From the NCBI GenBank assembly GCA_030950365.1, contig JAUZRQ010000002.1:154120-218119 (forward strand): a stretch of 64,000 nt of DNA, read 5' to 3'. Numbering within the stretch: the stretch's first letter is position 1; every line of letters starts with the position of its first letter. Below, one piece after another: positions 9,392-19,940 of this stretch. A program made the translations under genes and the position numbers. The notes under the pieces are model-generated. The model was not told the origin of the DNA and did no database searches. It saw only the letters and a program-made list of their open reading frames with translations. This DNA is from Candidatus Zhuqueibacterota bacterium. Its GTDB lineage: Bacteria > Zhuqueibacterota > Zhuqueibacteria > Zhuqueibacterales > Geothermadaptataceae.

Positions 9392-11662
9392 ATGATCGAT
9401 CGAGAAGAGGCGTTGCGCTATCACAGCCAGGGCAGTCCGGGAAAAATTGAGATTCATTTGACCAAACCCTGCGCCACGCAGAAGGACCTGTCCCTGGCGT
9501 ACACGCCCGGTGTTGCCGAGCCCTGCCGGGAAATTCAAAACAATGCCGAGCGCATTTTCGACTACACGGCGCGCGGCAATCTGGTGGCGGTGGTATCCAA
9601 CGGCACGGCCGTGCTGGGACTGGGGCATATCGGAGCGGCGGCAAGCAAACCGGTCATGGAAGGCAAAGGCGTGCTGTTCAAACGGTTCGCCGATATTGAC
9701 GTTTTCGATCTCGAAGTCGATTCCACCGACCCAGAAGACGTCATTCGCGTGGTCAAACTGTTGGAGCCAACGTTTGGCGGCGTAAATCTGGAAGACATCA
9801 AAGCGCCGGAGTGTTTTTACATCGAAGAGCGGCTGCGCCAGGAGCTGCGCATTCCGGTTTTTCATGACGACCAGCATGGCACGGCCATCATTGCCGGTGC
9901 GGCGCTGCTGAATGCGCTGGAGCTGATAGGCAAAGATATTCGGGATGTCAAGGTCGTATTCAATGGCGCGGGGGCTGCCGGGATTGCCTGCGTGCACTAT
10001 TTTCTTTCGCTCGGCGTCCGCCGGGAAAATTTCATCCTCTGTGATTCCCGCGGTGTGATTTACAAAGGGCGGTCGGCGGGCATGAATCCGTATAAGACCG
10101 AGCTGGCTGCGGAAACCGATGCGCGTACTCTGGCCGATGCCATTGAAGGCGCGGATGTGTTCGTGGGGCTGTCGGTCGGCGGGGTGCTGACCAAAGAGAT
10201 GGTGCGGCGCATGGCAGACAATCCCATCATTCTGGCCATGGCCAACCCCGATCCGGAGATCACCTACGAGGACGCCATGTCCGTACGCGATGACATCGTC
10301 ATGGCCACGGGCCGGTCGGATTATCCCAACCAGGTCAACAATGTGCTCGGCTTTCCGTTCATCTTCCGCGGTGCGCTGGATGTGCGGGCGACGGCCATCA
10401 ACGAGGCCATGAAACACGCGGCCACGCGGGCGTTGGCGGAGCTCGCCAGGGAAAACGTGCCTTACTCCGTGCTAAAAGCCTACCGGTTGTCGCTGCTGAA
10501 ATTCGGCCGCGATTATATCATCCCCAAGCCGTTTGATCCGCGAGTATTGCTGTGGGTGGCGCCGGCCGTCGCCCGGGCTGCTATGGAAACCGGTGTGGCG
10601 CAGAAAACCATCGATCTGGATGAATACCGGGAGGCCCTGGAGGCGCGTCTTGGCATGAGCCGCAAATTCATGCGCAACATCATCAACATGGCCAAGCAAT
10701 CGCCAAAGCGGATTGTCTTTCCCGAAGGTGAATCCCCGGCCGTGCTGCGCGCCTGCGATATCATTCTGGACGAGGGCATGGCCGAGCCCATTTTGCTGGG
10801 CAAGGAAGCGGATATTCACCACCGAATCGAGGAAATGCGCCTGCGGCTGCATGGCGGCGTGACCATTGTCGATCCGGAAACGTTTGAAGGCAAGCAGGAA
10901 TACATCGAGGCGCTGTACAAGCTTCGCATGCGCAAGGGCATGACCCAGCTGGACGCCCGGCAGGCCATCGAGACGAATCGCACCGCCTTTGCCGCTATGA
11001 TGGTGCACATGGGCGATGCCGACGGCCTGGTTGCCGGGGTGACACAGCATTATCCCGATACCCTGCGGCCGGCGTTGCAGATCATCGGCGTGCGCGGTAG
11101 CGTGAAAAAAGTGGCCAGCATGTATGCGCTGGTGTTCAAAGATCAGGTGTATTTCTTTGCCGACACCACGGTGAACGTGGATACCACGGCCGAGGAGCTA
11201 GCCGGAATTACGCTTCTGGTGGCGTCGGAAGTGGAGCGATTTGGCATCCAGCCGCGGATTGCCATGCTGTCGTTTTCCAATTTTGGCAGCGTGAAGCATC
11301 CGCTGGTGCGGAAAGTGCAGGATGCTCTGAAACTGGTGCGACAGGCCCGGCCCGAGCTCAACATCGATGGCGAAATGCAGGCGGACACGGCGGTGAATCC
11401 GGACATCATGCGCGAGACGTATCCGTTTTGTGAACTCAAGGACGGCGCGAATATTTTGATCTTCCCCGATTTGCAGAGCGGCAACATCGCCTATAAGCTG
11501 GTGCAGCGGTTTGGCCGCGCTGAGGCCATTGGCCCGATTCTGTTGGGCATGCGGCGGCCGGTGCACGTGCTGCAGATTGGCAGCAGCAATGAGCAGGATA
11601 TCGTCAACATGACGGCCATCGCCGTGCTGGACGCGCAGATGCTCGAAAAGCGCGCATTATAG
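9392..11662 (+). CDS. maeB: NADP-dependent malic enzyme with C-terminal phosphotransacetylase-like domain
   Basis: The product is 756 residues from the ATG at 9392, close to the length of E. coli MaeB; the open frame extends further upstream without conservation. The N-terminal half is malic enzyme, with YTPGVAEPC and HDDQHGTA motifs and a NAD(P)-binding GAGAAG. It oxidatively decarboxylates malate to pyruvate, making NADPH. From about residue 430 it continues as a phosphotransacetylase-like domain (RIVFPEGES, then late [10 protein letters not shown]), which in this family is usually regulatory and binds acetyl-CoA. GAGGTG serves as ribosome-binding site. It supplies pyruvate and NADPH near a transhydrogenase and several amino-acid dehydrogenases. 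Confidence 0.97.
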   Translation: MIDREEALRYHSQGSPGKIEIHLTKPCATQKDLSLAYTPGVAEPCREIQNNAERIFDYTARGNLVAVVSNGTAVLGLGHIGAAASKPVMEGKGVLFKRFADIDVFDLEVDSTDPEDVIRVVKLLEPTFGGVNLEDIKAPECFYIEERLRQELRIPVFHDDQHGTAIIAGAALLNALELIGKDIRDVKVVFNGAGAAGIACVHYFLSLGVRRENFILCDSRGVIYKGRSAGMNPYKTELAAETDARTLADAIEGADVFVGLSVGGVLTKEMVRRMADNPIILAMANPDPEITYEDAMSVRDDIVMATGRSDYPNQVNNVLGFPFIFRGALDVRATAINEAMKHAATRALAELARENVPYSVLKAYRLSLLKFGRDYIIPKPFDPRVLLWVAPAVARAAMETGVAQKTIDLDEYREALEARLGMSRKFMRNIINMAKQSPKRIVFPEGESPAVLRACDIILDEGMAEPILLGKEADIHHRIEEMRLRLHGGVTIVDPETFEGKQEYIEALYKLRMRKGMTQLDARQAIETNRTAFAAMMVHMGDADGLVAGVTQHYPDTLRPALQIIGVRGSVKKVASMYALVFKDQVYFFADTTVNVDTTAEELAGITLLVASEVERFGIQPRIAMLSFSNFGSVKHPLVRKVQDALKLVRQARPELNIDGEMQADTAVNPDIMRETYPFCELKDGANILIFPDLQSGNIAYKLVQRFGRAEAIGPILLGMRRPVHVLQIGSSNEQDIVNMTAIAVLDAQMLEKRAL

Positions 11663-11952
11663 CCGAATTCTGGCCTTCGTCTGGCAGGCAGCAGGCTCCT
11701 CGCATCTTCCGAAAACTATTGGAGAATTCCACCGGATTTTATATTTTCTACCGTATTCTCAATCGGAACGGGCATCTGGCGAGTGTTGCCATGCAAATCT
11801 CAAACAGGGTGCGCCAACTCTTGCAGGAAAACATCATGTGCTGTTGCGACCGGGAGTTGGCTGGTTTCATGCAAGTCCGATGCGAATGCACTTGCAAATG
11901 GTTCTGGGAAAATGCGGTGTTGAAAATCGATCCATAAAAAAGGAGCGTGGAT

Positions 11953-13071
11953 ATGAAAACGTTTACGGAAATGATGCGACGCAATCACGAACAGGTTGTG
12001 TTTGGTTATGATAAGGAATCGGGACTGAGAGCCATCATTGCGATCCACAACACCACTCTGGGACCGGCGCTGGGCGGCACGCGCATGTGGCCGTACAAAA
12101 GCGAGGCAGAAGCTCTGAACGATGTGCTGCGGCTGTCTCGCGGCATGACCTACAAGGCGGCGGTGGCCGGCCTGAACCTCGGCGGCGGTAAGGGGGTGAT
12201 CATCGGCGATCCGCAAACGGATAAAAATGAGATCCTGTTTCGCGCCTATGGCCGGCTGGTGGAAGGCCTGGGCGGACGGTACATCACGGCCGAGGATGTG
12301 GGCACCGATGTGCGCGATATGGAGTGGGTGCGTGCCGAAACTACGTTCGTGACCGGCATTTCCGAAGCCCTCGGTGGCAGCGGCGATCCTTCGCCGGTGA
12401 CCGCGCGCGGTGTGTATCACGGCATGAAAGCCTGCACCGAGGAGGTATTTGGCACCGACCGGCTCAAAGGCCTGCGCGTGGCGCTGCAGGGGCTTGGGCA
12501 CGTGGGGATGCATCTGGCGGAGTTTTTGCACAAAGAGGGCGCCAAACTTTACGTCACCGATATCCACCAGGATCGCGTCAGGGCTGCCGTTGAACGGTTT
12601 GGCGCTGAAGCGGTAGAACCGGACAAAATCTATGAAGTCGAGGCCGAGATTTTTGCACCGTGCGCCCTCGGCGCCATCATCAATGATGAGACCCTGGCGA
12701 AATTCAAATTCAAGATCATCGCCGGTGCGGCCAACAACCAGCTTCAGGATGAGAAGAAGCACGGTCAGGCGGTGAAGGAACTGGGGATTCTGTACGCTCC
12801 CGATTACGTGATCAACGCCGGCGGACTCATCAACGTGGCCAATGAAATCGAAGGCTACAACCGCGAGCGCGCGCTGACCCAGGCCGAGGGGATTTATTAC
12901 AACGTCAAAAAAGTGTTGCAGGTGGCCAAAGATGAGGACATCCCGACGCATGTGGCGGCCAACCGCATTGCGGAGCGCCGCATCGAGGAAGTGGGCCGCC
13001 TGCGCCGCAAATTCATCACCGCCCGCCCGTTGCGCTATCGCGGCGGCCGGATTGTGGACAATAGCTGGTGA
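11953..13071 (+). CDS. Leucine/phenylalanine/valine dehydrogenase
   Basis: This 372-residue Glu/Leu/Phe/Val dehydrogenase reversibly deaminates a branched-chain or aromatic amino acid to its 2-oxo acid using NAD. The catalytic lysines are in [16 protein letters not shown] (Lys68 and Lys80), and the Rossmann GLGHVG motif follows in the C-terminal half. Length and the short N-terminus fit the leucine dehydrogenase group and not the longer glutamate dehydrogenases. AGGAG lies seven bases before the ATG at 11953. Exact substrate preference cannot be read from sequence by eye. A hairpin follows at 13118. Confidence 0.94.
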   Translation: MKTFTEMMRRNHEQVVFGYDKESGLRAIIAIHNTTLGPALGGTRMWPYKSEAEALNDVLRLSRGMTYKAAVAGLNLGGGKGVIIGDPQTDKNEILFRAYGRLVEGLGGRYITAEDVGTDVRDMEWVRAETTFVTGISEALGGSGDPSPVTARGVYHGMKACTEEVFGTDRLKGLRVALQGLGHVGMHLAEFLHKEGAKLYVTDIHQDRVRAAVERFGAEAVEPDKIYEVEAEIFAPCALGAIINDETLAKFKFKIIAGAANNQLQDEKKHGQAVKELGILYAPDYVINAGGLINVANEIEGYNRERALTQAEGIYYNVKKVLQVAKDEDIPTHVAANRIAERRIEEVGRLRRKFITARPLRYRGGRIVDNSW

Positions 13072-13117
13072 GAATCGGGCCGGCGAATTGAATCCGATAA
13101 GCAGCGGTCCGTGCAAA

Positions 13118-13154
13118 CGAAACACCAGGCACCATACAGGTGCCTGGTGTTTCG
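13118..13154. terminator. Strong hairpin between the amino-acid dehydrogenase and nhaC
   Basis: A perfect 16-base stem has its arms at 13118-13133 and 13139-13154, with loop ATACA. The inner arm is CAGGCACC. The same core recurs in the terminators at 14728 and 26933. The run of T after the stem is weak, so this may be a processing or partial termination site. Confidence 0.6.
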
Positions 13155-13298
13155 TGTAACAAATTTCCTTTCATCAAAATCACGTCGCAGCCGTCTGTTA
13201 AAAAGACCGGTTGACGCTCAGCGATTCGGTTCATCGGAGGCAAATCGAGCACAAACAGGGGGAGCACTGCAAAACCGGAGGGAAAGGGAACACCGCTT

Positions 13299-14711
13299 AT
13301 GAGCACTGCCAATCGCCGCCGTCCATCCTTGCTGGTCTCTCTGACGCCGTTGATCACCCTGGCGGTTTTGTTGGGGGTGGGATACGGCCTTTTGCGCCTG
13401 CGTATTGAGATTTTGCTAATTGCCGCCGCCGCCGTGGCCGGGATACTGGCGCTGCGCCTCGGCTATACCTACAAAGACCTGGAAGCGGGCATGCTCGAAA
13501 GCCTGATGAAAGGCATGCCCGCCATGCTGATCGTTATCGTGGTGGGCGCGCTCATCGGCTCATGGATCGCCGCCGGGGTGATCCCGATGCTGATTTTTTA
13601 CGGGCTGAAGATCATTTCTCCGCAGTATTTTCTACTCACCGCCTGCGTCGTTTGCAGCGTGGTCTCGGTGGTGACCGGCACGTCCTACGGTACCGCTGGC
13701 ACCATCGGCGTGGCGTTTATGGGCATTGCGCAGGGGCTGGGCATCCCACTCGGACAGGCCGCCGGGGCCATTGTGGCCGGGGCGTATTTTGGCGATAAAA
13801 TTTCGCCGTTTTCGGACACGACCAATCTGGCGCCCATAGCCGCGCGCAGCAATTTGTTCGATCACATCAAACACACCCTGTGGACCACCACACCGGCATG
13901 GCTCATTGGCCTGGGAGTGTATTTTTTCCTCGGCCTGACCAGCCAGGAGCATCAGCAGGTATCGCTCGAAAAAATGAGCGTCATCCTCGAGCATCTGCAC
14001 GGCGCGTTTCGGTTTCACATCCTGCTGCTTTTGCCGCCGTCCATCACCCTGTATGGCGCCATCCGCAAGAAGCCGATTATCCCGGGCATGCTGTTGTCTG
14101 CCGGGGTGGCCGTTCTGCTGGCCATCGTATTTCAGGGCCAGAGCCTGAAACATGCGGTGGATGTGATGGTGCACGGCTACCAATCGCAGATCGGTGATGC
14201 CACGGTAGATGCCCTGCTTTCGCGCGGCGGCATGCTGGCGATGATGGACGTCACCCTGATTGCGATTTGCGCGTTCGCGTTCGGGGGCATCGTTCAAAAA
14301 GCCGGCATGCTGGATGTGATTCTGGAGCACCTGCTGACGATTGCCCGTACCACAGCCTCGCTCATTACCGCCACCGTGGCTTCGTGCCTGTCGGTGGCGC
14401 TGATGACCGGCAGTTCGTTCCTCTCCATTCTCATCCCCGGCGAGCTGTTTGCGCCGGCCTACCGGCAGCGCAATCTGGCGGCCAAAAACCTGTCGCGCAC
14501 CACGGAAGACAGCGCCACGGTGGTGATGCCGCTGATCCCATGGAGCATTGCCGGTGTGTTCATGTCCGGCACGCTGGGTGTGGCCACGGTGGAGTACGCG
14601 CCCTGGGCCGTGATGTGCTACACGGGGATATTTTTCGCGTTGCTATATGGCGCCACCGGCTTTGCCATCGCGCCAAGAATTCGGGACGATGAGACCATTC
14701 CGGGCAGTTGA
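13299..14711 (+). CDS. nhaC: NhaC-family Na+/H+ antiporter
   Basis: The 470-residue polytopic membrane protein matches the NhaC family. It has a short cytoplasmic N-terminus, many hydrophobic segments and the family-typical GTSYGTAGTIGVA and GDKISPFSDTTNLAP motifs, where the acidic residue and the SDT turn sit in the ion path. A second half-repeat shows LMTGSSFLSILIPG and EDSATVVMPLIPW. It would extrude Na+ (or carry a metabolite against Na+, as in malate/lactate members). Purine-rich GGAGGGAAAGGG lies upstream of the ATG. The gene sits between two hairpins that share a stem core. Confidence 0.92.
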   Translation: MSTANRRRPSLLVSLTPLITLAVLLGVGYGLLRLRIEILLIAAAAVAGILALRLGYTYKDLEAGMLESLMKGMPAMLIVIVVGALIGSWIAAGVIPMLIFYGLKIISPQYFLLTACVVCSVVSVVTGTSYGTAGTIGVAFMGIAQGLGIPLGQAAGAIVAGAYFGDKISPFSDTTNLAPIAARSNLFDHIKHTLWTTTPAWLIGLGVYFFLGLTSQEHQQVSLEKMSVILEHLHGAFRFHILLLLPPSITLYGAIRKKPIIPGMLLSAGVAVLLAIVFQGQSLKHAVDVMVHGYQSQIGDATVDALLSRGGMLAMMDVTLIAICAFAFGGIVQKAGMLDVILEHLLTIARTTASLITATVASCLSVALMTGSSFLSILIPGELFAPAYRQRNLAAKNLSRTTEDSATVVMPLIPWSIAGVFMSGTLGVATVEYAPWAVMCYTGIFFALLYGATGFAIAPRIRDDETIPGS

Positions 14712-14720
14712 CGTGGAAAT

Positions 14721-14756
14721 AAAAAAACAGGCACCTTCAAGGTGCCTGGGGTTTCT
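14721..14756. terminator. Bidirectional terminator between nhaC and the CoA-transferase gene
   Basis: CAGGCACC (14728-14735) and GGTGCCTG (14741-14748) flank the loop TTCAA, with A7 on the left side and GGGGTTTCTTC on the right. It lies between convergent genes and can stop both transcripts. Confidence 0.8.
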
Positions 14757-14773
14757 TCGTAGCCAAAGTCGCA

Positions 14774-16069
14774 TCAGAGATAATGTTTTTCTCTGGCGAA
14801 GCGTTCCAGCTCCTCCCGGAATTTGGGATGCGCGATGTCGATGAGCGCTCGTGCGCGCTCACGGATGGTCTTGCCGTGAAGGTAGGCCACGCCATACTCG
14901 GTCACCACATAATGCACGTCACCGCGGCTGGTGACCACCCCGGCGCCCTCTTTGAGATGCGGCACAATTCGTGAAATCGTATCATTCCTGGCGGTTGATG
15001 GCAGCGCAATGATGGGCTTGCCGTCCTTGCTCCGCGCCGCGCCGCGGATGAAATCTACCTGCCCGCCGATACCACTGTAAAACATGTAGCCAATGCTATC
15101 GGCGCACACCTGCCCGGTCAGATCCACTTCGATGGCGCTGTTGATGGCCACCATCTTTTCATTCTGGGCAATGATAAAAGGATCGTTGGTGTACGCATTG
15201 GGATGAAATTCGAAAACCGGATTGTTGTCGATGAAATCGTATAGCTTGCGCGTGCCCAGCACAAATCCCACGATCACCTTGCCCGGATGCAGGGTTTTCT
15301 TTTCGCAATTGACCACCCCGGACTCGATGAGCTCCACGATGCCGTCGCTGAGCATCTCGGTGTGGATGCCCAGGTCCTTCTTGTCCTTCAGGTAATAAAG
15401 AACGCCGTCCGGAATTTCGCCGATGCCCAGTTGCAAAGTCGAGCCGTCCTCGATGATTTCGGCCACATTGCGGCCGATGCGCATGGCGATGTCGGAAATC
15501 TGGCCCTGCTTGTGTTCGAGGATGTCGTCATCCACCTCGATGATATGCGTGATTTTGCTCACATGGATGAAGCTGTCGCCCAGGGTGCGTGGCATTTTCG
15601 GGTTGACCTGCGCGATCACCGCCCGGGCGCATTCAGCGGCGGTTTTGGTGGTATCGATGCCGACACCGAAGCTGCAAAAGCCGTGTTCATCGGGAGGCGA
15701 CACGTGAATCAGCGCAACATCGATTTTGTACGCGCCGCTGCGGAACAGCGCTTCGATCTCGCTGAGAAAAATCGGAATGAAGTCGGCCCGGCCCTCATTA
15801 ATGGCGCGGCGTACATTGGCCCCGGCGAAAAATGCGATGTGGCGAAAGTGCGGCGCCATGTCCGGTTTCACATAGTCGGCATTGCCGGCGGTCAGCAGAT
15901 GGATCACCTTCACGTTCTCCAGCTCCGTTGCCCGCGCCACCATGGCCCGCACTAGCCTCTCCGGCTCGGCGCATCCCGGATGAATATAGACCGTATCGTT
16001 GCTTTTTATGATTTTTACCGCCTCGGCTGCGGTTGTCCTTTTGGCCTGATAATCCTGCATCCAGTTCAT
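14774..16069 (-). CDS. Acetyl-CoA hydrolase/transferase family protein (4-hydroxybutyrate CoA-transferase-like)
   Basis: From the ATG at 16069 the protein has 431 residues, the normal length for 4-hydroxybutyrate/butyryl CoA-transferases of the Cat1/Cat2 (AcH) type. It has family landmarks: an IHPGCAEPE turn near the N-terminus, the glutamate in GIGEIPDGVL that forms the CoA-thioester in family I transferases, and the C-terminal VVTEYGVAYLHGKT motif. It would move CoA between acetyl-CoA and a carboxylic acid in fermentation or acid salvage. AAGGG precedes the start. It lies upstream of nothing co-directional but the alanine dehydrogenase gene, 213 bp away on the same strand. Confidence 0.9.
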   Translation of the reverse strand: MNWMQDYQAKRTTAAEAVKIIKSNDTVYIHPGCAEPERLVRAMVARATELENVKVIHLLTAGNADYVKPDMAPHFRHIAFFAGANVRRAINEGRADFIPIFLSEIEALFRSGAYKIDVALIHVSPPDEHGFCSFGVGIDTTKTAAECARAVIAQVNPKMPRTLGDSFIHVSKITHIIEVDDDILEHKQGQISDIAMRIGRNVAEIIEDGSTLQLGIGEIPDGVLYYLKDKKDLGIHTEMLSDGIVELIESGVVNCEKKTLHPGKVIVGFVLGTRKLYDFIDNNPVFEFHPNAYTNDPFIIAQNEKMVAINSAIEVDLTGQVCADSIGYMFYSGIGGQVDFIRGAARSKDGKPIIALPSTARNDTISRIVPHLKEGAGVVTSRGDVHYVVTEYGVAYLHGKTIRERARALIDIAHPKFREELERFAREKHYL

Positions 16070-16282
16070 GGTTCTAACCCTTTGAATTTTACCTGATTCT
16101 CGCAATTAGGACGCCTCTTAAAGCTTTAAAGCAGCATAGCTCATTTTTTTGAGAACATCTGGCCCCGCTATCGGCGTCGGTTTCGCTGCTCATCGCAACA
16201 TCTTTTTTCTGTTTCATGAACGGTGGCCCGCTTGAATGCCGTGGCGACCGCCAGTTTGCCCCGGATGCCATGTAGCCACCCG

Positions 16283-17401
16283 TTAGCTTAGCAGTTCACT
16301 GATGTCGGTGTAATCCATTTGAAAAAGCCCGGCGATGTTCTCGTTGGTGCACCGCCCGTCAAACAGGTACGTTCCGGCGGTGATTTCGTCGGAACTTCGC
16401 CACGCTTCGGGTTTGCCTTCGCGCGCCACATGCAGAAACAGCGGCATGGCCACATTGGTCAGAGCGCGGGACGCCGACCGCGCCACGGCCGCGGGCATGT
16501 TGGGCACGCAGTAATGAATAACGCCGTGCTTCACAAAAATCGGATCTTCATGCGACGTCGGTCTGCTGGTTTCCACGCAGCCCCCCTGATCGATGGAAAT
16601 ATCGATAATTAGCGAGCCCTTTTTCATGTTCTGTACATGCGATTCGAACACCAGATGCGGGGTGCGCTGGCTGTGAATGAATACCGCGCCCACCAGCACA
16701 TCGGCAAATTTGGTGAACCGGTCGATATTGTAGGGTGAGGCGATGGCGGTAGAAACCATCCGATTGGTCAACGATTCCAGCCGGCGGAGGCGATCCAGAT
16801 TGTTATCCATCACGATCACGTGCGCCCCGGCGCCAAGAAAGCTTTTGGCTGCCGTGCCGCCAACGATACCGGCGCCGAGAATCACCACGTTCGCCGAGGG
16901 AAGACCGGCAATGCCCCCCAACAAAATGCCGCGGCCGCCGTGGGTGCTTTCCAGGTAGCGCGCGGCGATGTGCGGTGCCATGACGCCGGCGATTTCGCTC
17001 ATGGCTGTCAGCACCGGATGCTGACCATCGGCGCGCTGGATCATTTCATAGCCGATGGCGCAAACCTGTTTCTCGACCAAAATCTGACAGGCCTGTTTGT
17101 CAGCAGTACCCATATTGAAAAAGGAGAATAAAATGGACCCGTCCCGAATCTGACGGGCTTCTTCCACCGAAATGGGCATGATTTTGACCACCAGGTCGGC
17201 GCGCTGGAATACCTCCACCGCATCGAACACGATTTCGGCGCCGCTGTTGCGGTAGTCTTCATCTTGAAAACCGCACAACTCACCGGCTTTGGATTCAATG
17301 ACAACACGATGTCCTTCTTTGAGCAGAGCATACACTCCGGACGGCGTCAGGCCGACCCGGCGCTCTGCACGCTGGGATTCCTTCGGCACTCCTATGATCA
17401 T
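16283..17401 (-). CDS. ald: Alanine dehydrogenase
   Basis: The 372-residue protein catalyses NAD-dependent interconversion of alanine with pyruvate and ammonia. The N-terminus MIIGVPKESQRAERRVGLTP is typical, with Arg15 in the substrate site. HPVLTAMSEIAG and the dinucleotide motif GAGIVGGTAA follow. The ATG at 17401 is preferred over that at 17407 because GAGG lies seven bases before it. It differs from the related transhydrogenase alpha subunit at 40573 in having the complete alanine-dehydrogenase C-terminus. With malic enzyme it could connect malate, pyruvate and alanine pools. Confidence 0.95.
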   Translation of the reverse strand: MIIGVPKESQRAERRVGLTPSGVYALLKEGHRVVIESKAGELCGFQDEDYRNSGAEIVFDAVEVFQRADLVVKIMPISVEEARQIRDGSILFSFFNMGTADKQACQILVEKQVCAIGYEMIQRADGQHPVLTAMSEIAGVMAPHIAARYLESTHGGRGILLGGIAGLPSANVVILGAGIVGGTAAKSFLGAGAHVIVMDNNLDRLRRLESLTNRMVSTAIASPYNIDRFTKFADVLVGAVFIHSQRTPHLVFESHVQNMKKGSLIIDISIDQGGCVETSRPTSHEDPIFVKHGVIHYCVPNMPAAVARSASRALTNVAMPLFLHVAREGKPEAWRSSDEITAGTYLFDGRCTNENIAGLFQMDYTDISELLS

Positions 17402-17914
17402 TGCCATACCTCATGGTTTTGATAGTGGATCGATTGAATGGCCACCCTGACATGCCCCAATTGAGCAAGAGGCATGCCACGCCATTCCTTGACCCTCATT
17501 CGGCAATAACATTAATACTGTTAATGAGTTGCGAAAATTTTTTAATTTGGTTTCGAGGCGGTCTGTTCTTATTTTTGAGAAAATTTTCTTGATTTCAAAG
17601 AAAAAATTGATTGCTTTAGAGGTTGTCACGTTAGCGGCCGGAAGTGGGCGTCTTCAATAGGCCATCACTGGTTTGGCTCAGGTTGGAAACAGGATGCGGG
17701 CCAGCTACCTTTCTCGACCCCAGAAGGTAATCGAAAAGATGTTCGCAGGCAAATGATATTTTCATCAACTGCCGGCCCGCCATGGTTCGCCATGCTTTGC
17801 ATCTGCGACCATTCCAGCGTGCATGACCTTCGTCTGTGCCGGAATGCCGATCTCGTGTGCGGAAGCATATGGCTCCATTCATCATTTGTTAGACGTAACT
17901 CAGGGAGACCGAAA
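17402..17914. other. Gene-free stretch between ald and a ZIP transporter
   Basis: These genes diverge here, so both promoters should lie in this gap. 17510-17620 is markedly AT-rich. An open frame continues upstream of the transporter to 17753, but its 60 extra codons show no membrane or signal features. No riboswitch or operator was recognised. Confidence 0.5.
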
Positions 17915-18691
17915 TTGCAATCTTCAACTATGCTCTATTGGACGGCTTTGACGGGAATCATCAGTGCGCTAGCAACTGGATTAGGCGCCATTCCGGTGGC
18001 TTTCTTGAAAAATCGGTCAACCATGGTACGCGCGTTTTCCAGCGCCGTTGCCGCCGGCATGATGATCTCAGCATCTGTTTTCTCTCTGGCACAGGAGGGC
18101 ATTGCCCTCAAAGTGACACGACCTTCGGCACCGTACGAGGTGATTATCGGACTGTTGCTTGGTGCCGCGTTTTTCTGGCTGGTGGACAAAAAATTTGGTG
18201 ATAGCGATTTCGAGATCGCAGGCGTTGGGTCCGGAGCCACGCGCAAGGGCCTTTTGATTTTTATCGCCATGTTTTTCCATTCCATTCCGGAAGGCATTGC
18301 CATTGGCGTTGGCTTTGGTACTGGCGACTTCAATTTTGGTCTGGTGATGGCTCTGGCGATTTCCGTGCACAATATTCCAGAAGGCATTGCCATTTCGTTG
18401 CCCCTGCGGGCCGAGGGCGTACCCACCTGGAAATGCGGTCTATTTTCTATTGCCTCCAGTTTACCGCAACCCTTGTTGGCTGTGCCAGCCGCTCTGGCGG
18501 TGTGGGTTTTCTCTCCACTACTGGCTGTCGGGCTCGGTTTTGCCGGCGGCGCCATGGTGTATCTGGTGGTGCTTGAACTCATCCCCGAAGCCCTCAACGA
18601 AGGCGGCCGCGACCTGACCGCCTGGGGGGTGATGGTCGGCCTCACCGGCATGTTGCTGATTACCAATCTGTTGGATTTGATTAAAGTCTAA
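17915..18691 (+). CDS. ZIP family divalent metal transporter
   Basis: This inner-membrane protein belongs to the ZIP/ZupT group that imports Zn2+ or related metals. The metal-site motifs HSIPEGIAIG and HNIPEGIAIS in the central helices are diagnostic, and about eight hydrophobic segments are visible. The start is uncertain. A TTG at 17915 lies seven bases after GGGAG and gives 258 residues. The first in-frame ATG, at 17930, has no ribosome-binding site and gives 253 residues. The usual histidine-rich loop is short. A second ZIP gene lies at 43478. Confidence 0.9.
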   Translation: MQSSTMLYWTALTGIISALATGLGAIPVAFLKNRSTMVRAFSSAVAAGMMISASVFSLAQEGIALKVTRPSAPYEVIIGLLLGAAFFWLVDKKFGDSDFEIAGVGSGATRKGLLIFIAMFFHSIPEGIAIGVGFGTGDFNFGLVMALAISVHNIPEGIAISLPLRAEGVPTWKCGLFSIASSLPQPLLAVPAALAVWVFSPLLAVGLGFAGGAMVYLVVLELIPEALNEGGRDLTAWGVMVGLTGMLLITNLLDLIKV

Positions 18692-18921
18692 TTCCCCCAA
18701 TCCTTCCTGCCGAACATTCATCGTTCGACGTTAATGTTAAACCGATTCCTGCCGATCAAAAGAAAAGTAGAAAAGATCGGTAGTTTTCTCCCGACCTGGA
18801 AGTTGTGTGCCGTGCAGGACGGCCCAGGATTCTGGCGTTTTTGGGCTTCATTCAAATGCCGGTACGTATCTGTACCTCCCATGTGCTTTCCCTGATAGAC
18901 GGACTTCTTGAGGAACGACGA

Positions 18922-19173
18922 ATGAAAAAGGTGCAATGGTTTAGCAGCTCTGAGGTCACGCGGCAACTGAACATTAGTTTGCGCCAGCTCTATTACTGGG
19001 AGCTCAAAGGCATCGTGCGACCGAAAGTGGTCACCATGGGCTCGAGAGAATTCAAACGATATTCCATAGAAGATGTGGAGACCCTGCGGCGCATCAAGGA
19101 ATTGCTGGATCAGGGCTACACCCTGTCCGGAGCCATGAAACAGGCTAAAATCAAAACCATGCAACGGAGTTAG
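18922..19173 (+). CDS. Small MerR-family DNA-binding protein
   Basis: The 83-residue protein is a stand-alone MerR-type winged helix: SSSEVTRQLNISLRQLYYWE is the helix-turn-helix, followed by the wing (REFKRYSIEDVETL) and a helix ending the domain. It lacks the long dimerisation coil and effector domain of full MerR regulators, as in the small HTH_17/MlrA-like versions. GAGG lies eight bases before the ATG; the upstream open frame is not conserved. It ends two bases before the prepilin peptidase gene, so it probably heads this operon and may control it. Confidence 0.85.
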   Translation: MKKVQWFSSSEVTRQLNISLRQLYYWELKGIVRPKVVTMGSREFKRYSIEDVETLRRIKELLDQGYTLSGAMKQAKIKTMQRS

Positions 19174-19175
19174 GC

Positions 19176-19940
19176 ATGGAGCCAGCGATTTTATTCGTTC
19201 TCGGTGCCATTCTGGGCAGTTTTTTGAATGTGGTGATTTACCGCCTGCCCCGCAAACAATCCATTGTTTCGCCGGGATCGACCTGTCCGTTTTGCAGCCA
19301 CCGTCTGCGGCCCTGGGAAAACGTGCCCATTGTGAGTTACCTTGTATTGAGGGGCCGCTGCTCAAAGTGTCGGCATCGGATTCCAATTCGCTACTTTATA
19401 GTTGAGGTGTTGACCCCGGTACTTCTACTCACGGTATTTGCATTTTACGGATTGAGCTGGCCGTTTTTCAAAAATAGTCTGTTGATCCTGTTGCTCATTC
19501 CGATCGTGTTCATCGATCTCGATCACCGACTGATTTTGAACAAAATTACCCTGCCGGGCATGGCGCTTGGCCTTGCCCTGTCGATCGCGGAACATCCGCA
19601 GCAATTTTATCAGCCTGTTCTGGGGATGCTGGCCGGTGGTGGACTACTGTGGTTGATCGCCATCCTCGGTCAGATTATGTACAAGCAGGAGAGCATGGGG
19701 GGCGGGGACATTAAACTGGGTGCCATGATTGGTGCGTTCATGAATCCGCAGAGCATATTATTGGCGTTGTTTCTGGCATTTTTTATTGCTGCGCTGTTTA
19801 GCGTGGTGGGGATGGTGATCGGCAAACTTCAACGCCATAATACTATTCCATTTGGGCCATTCATCGCCGCCGGCGCGTACGCCGTGGTCAGCTTTAAACA
19901 GCAGATTGTGATGCTTTATCTGAATTATATCATGAGATGA
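19176..19940 (+). CDS. pilD: Type IV prepilin peptidase / N-methyltransferase
   Basis: This 254-residue inner-membrane protein cleaves and N-methylates type IV prepilins or type II secretion pseudopilins. It has the N-terminal methylase half with paired cysteines Cys37/Cys40 and Cys62/Cys65. Two aspartates of the aspartyl protease site are in IDLDHRLI and in MGGGDIKLG. Multiple membrane segments follow. It is two bases downstream of a MerR gene and overlaps the next gene by four bases (ATGA), so it is translationally coupled to a histidine kinase. No pilin gene lies in the window. Confidence 0.95.
   Translation: MEPAILFVLGAILGSFLNVVIYRLPRKQSIVSPGSTCPFCSHRLRPWENVPIVSYLVLRGRCSKCRHRIPIRYFIVEVLTPVLLLTVFAFYGLSWPFFKNSLLILLLIPIVFIDLDHRLILNKITLPGMALGLALSIAEHPQQFYQPVLGMLAGGGLLWLIAILGQIMYKQESMGGGDIKLGAMIGAFMNPQSILLALFLAFFIAALFSVVGMVIGKLQRHNTIPFGPFIAAGAYAVVSFKQQIVMLYLNYIMR

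Noticed and set aside
11719..11937. 72-codon frame upstream of the amino-acid dehydrogenase
   Set aside because: No ribosome-binding site or recognisable domain; composition like intergenic sequence.
11800..13125. 441-codon minus-strand frame opposite the amino-acid dehydrogenase
   Set aside because: Shadow frame; the opposite strand carries a clear dehydrogenase with ribosome-binding site.
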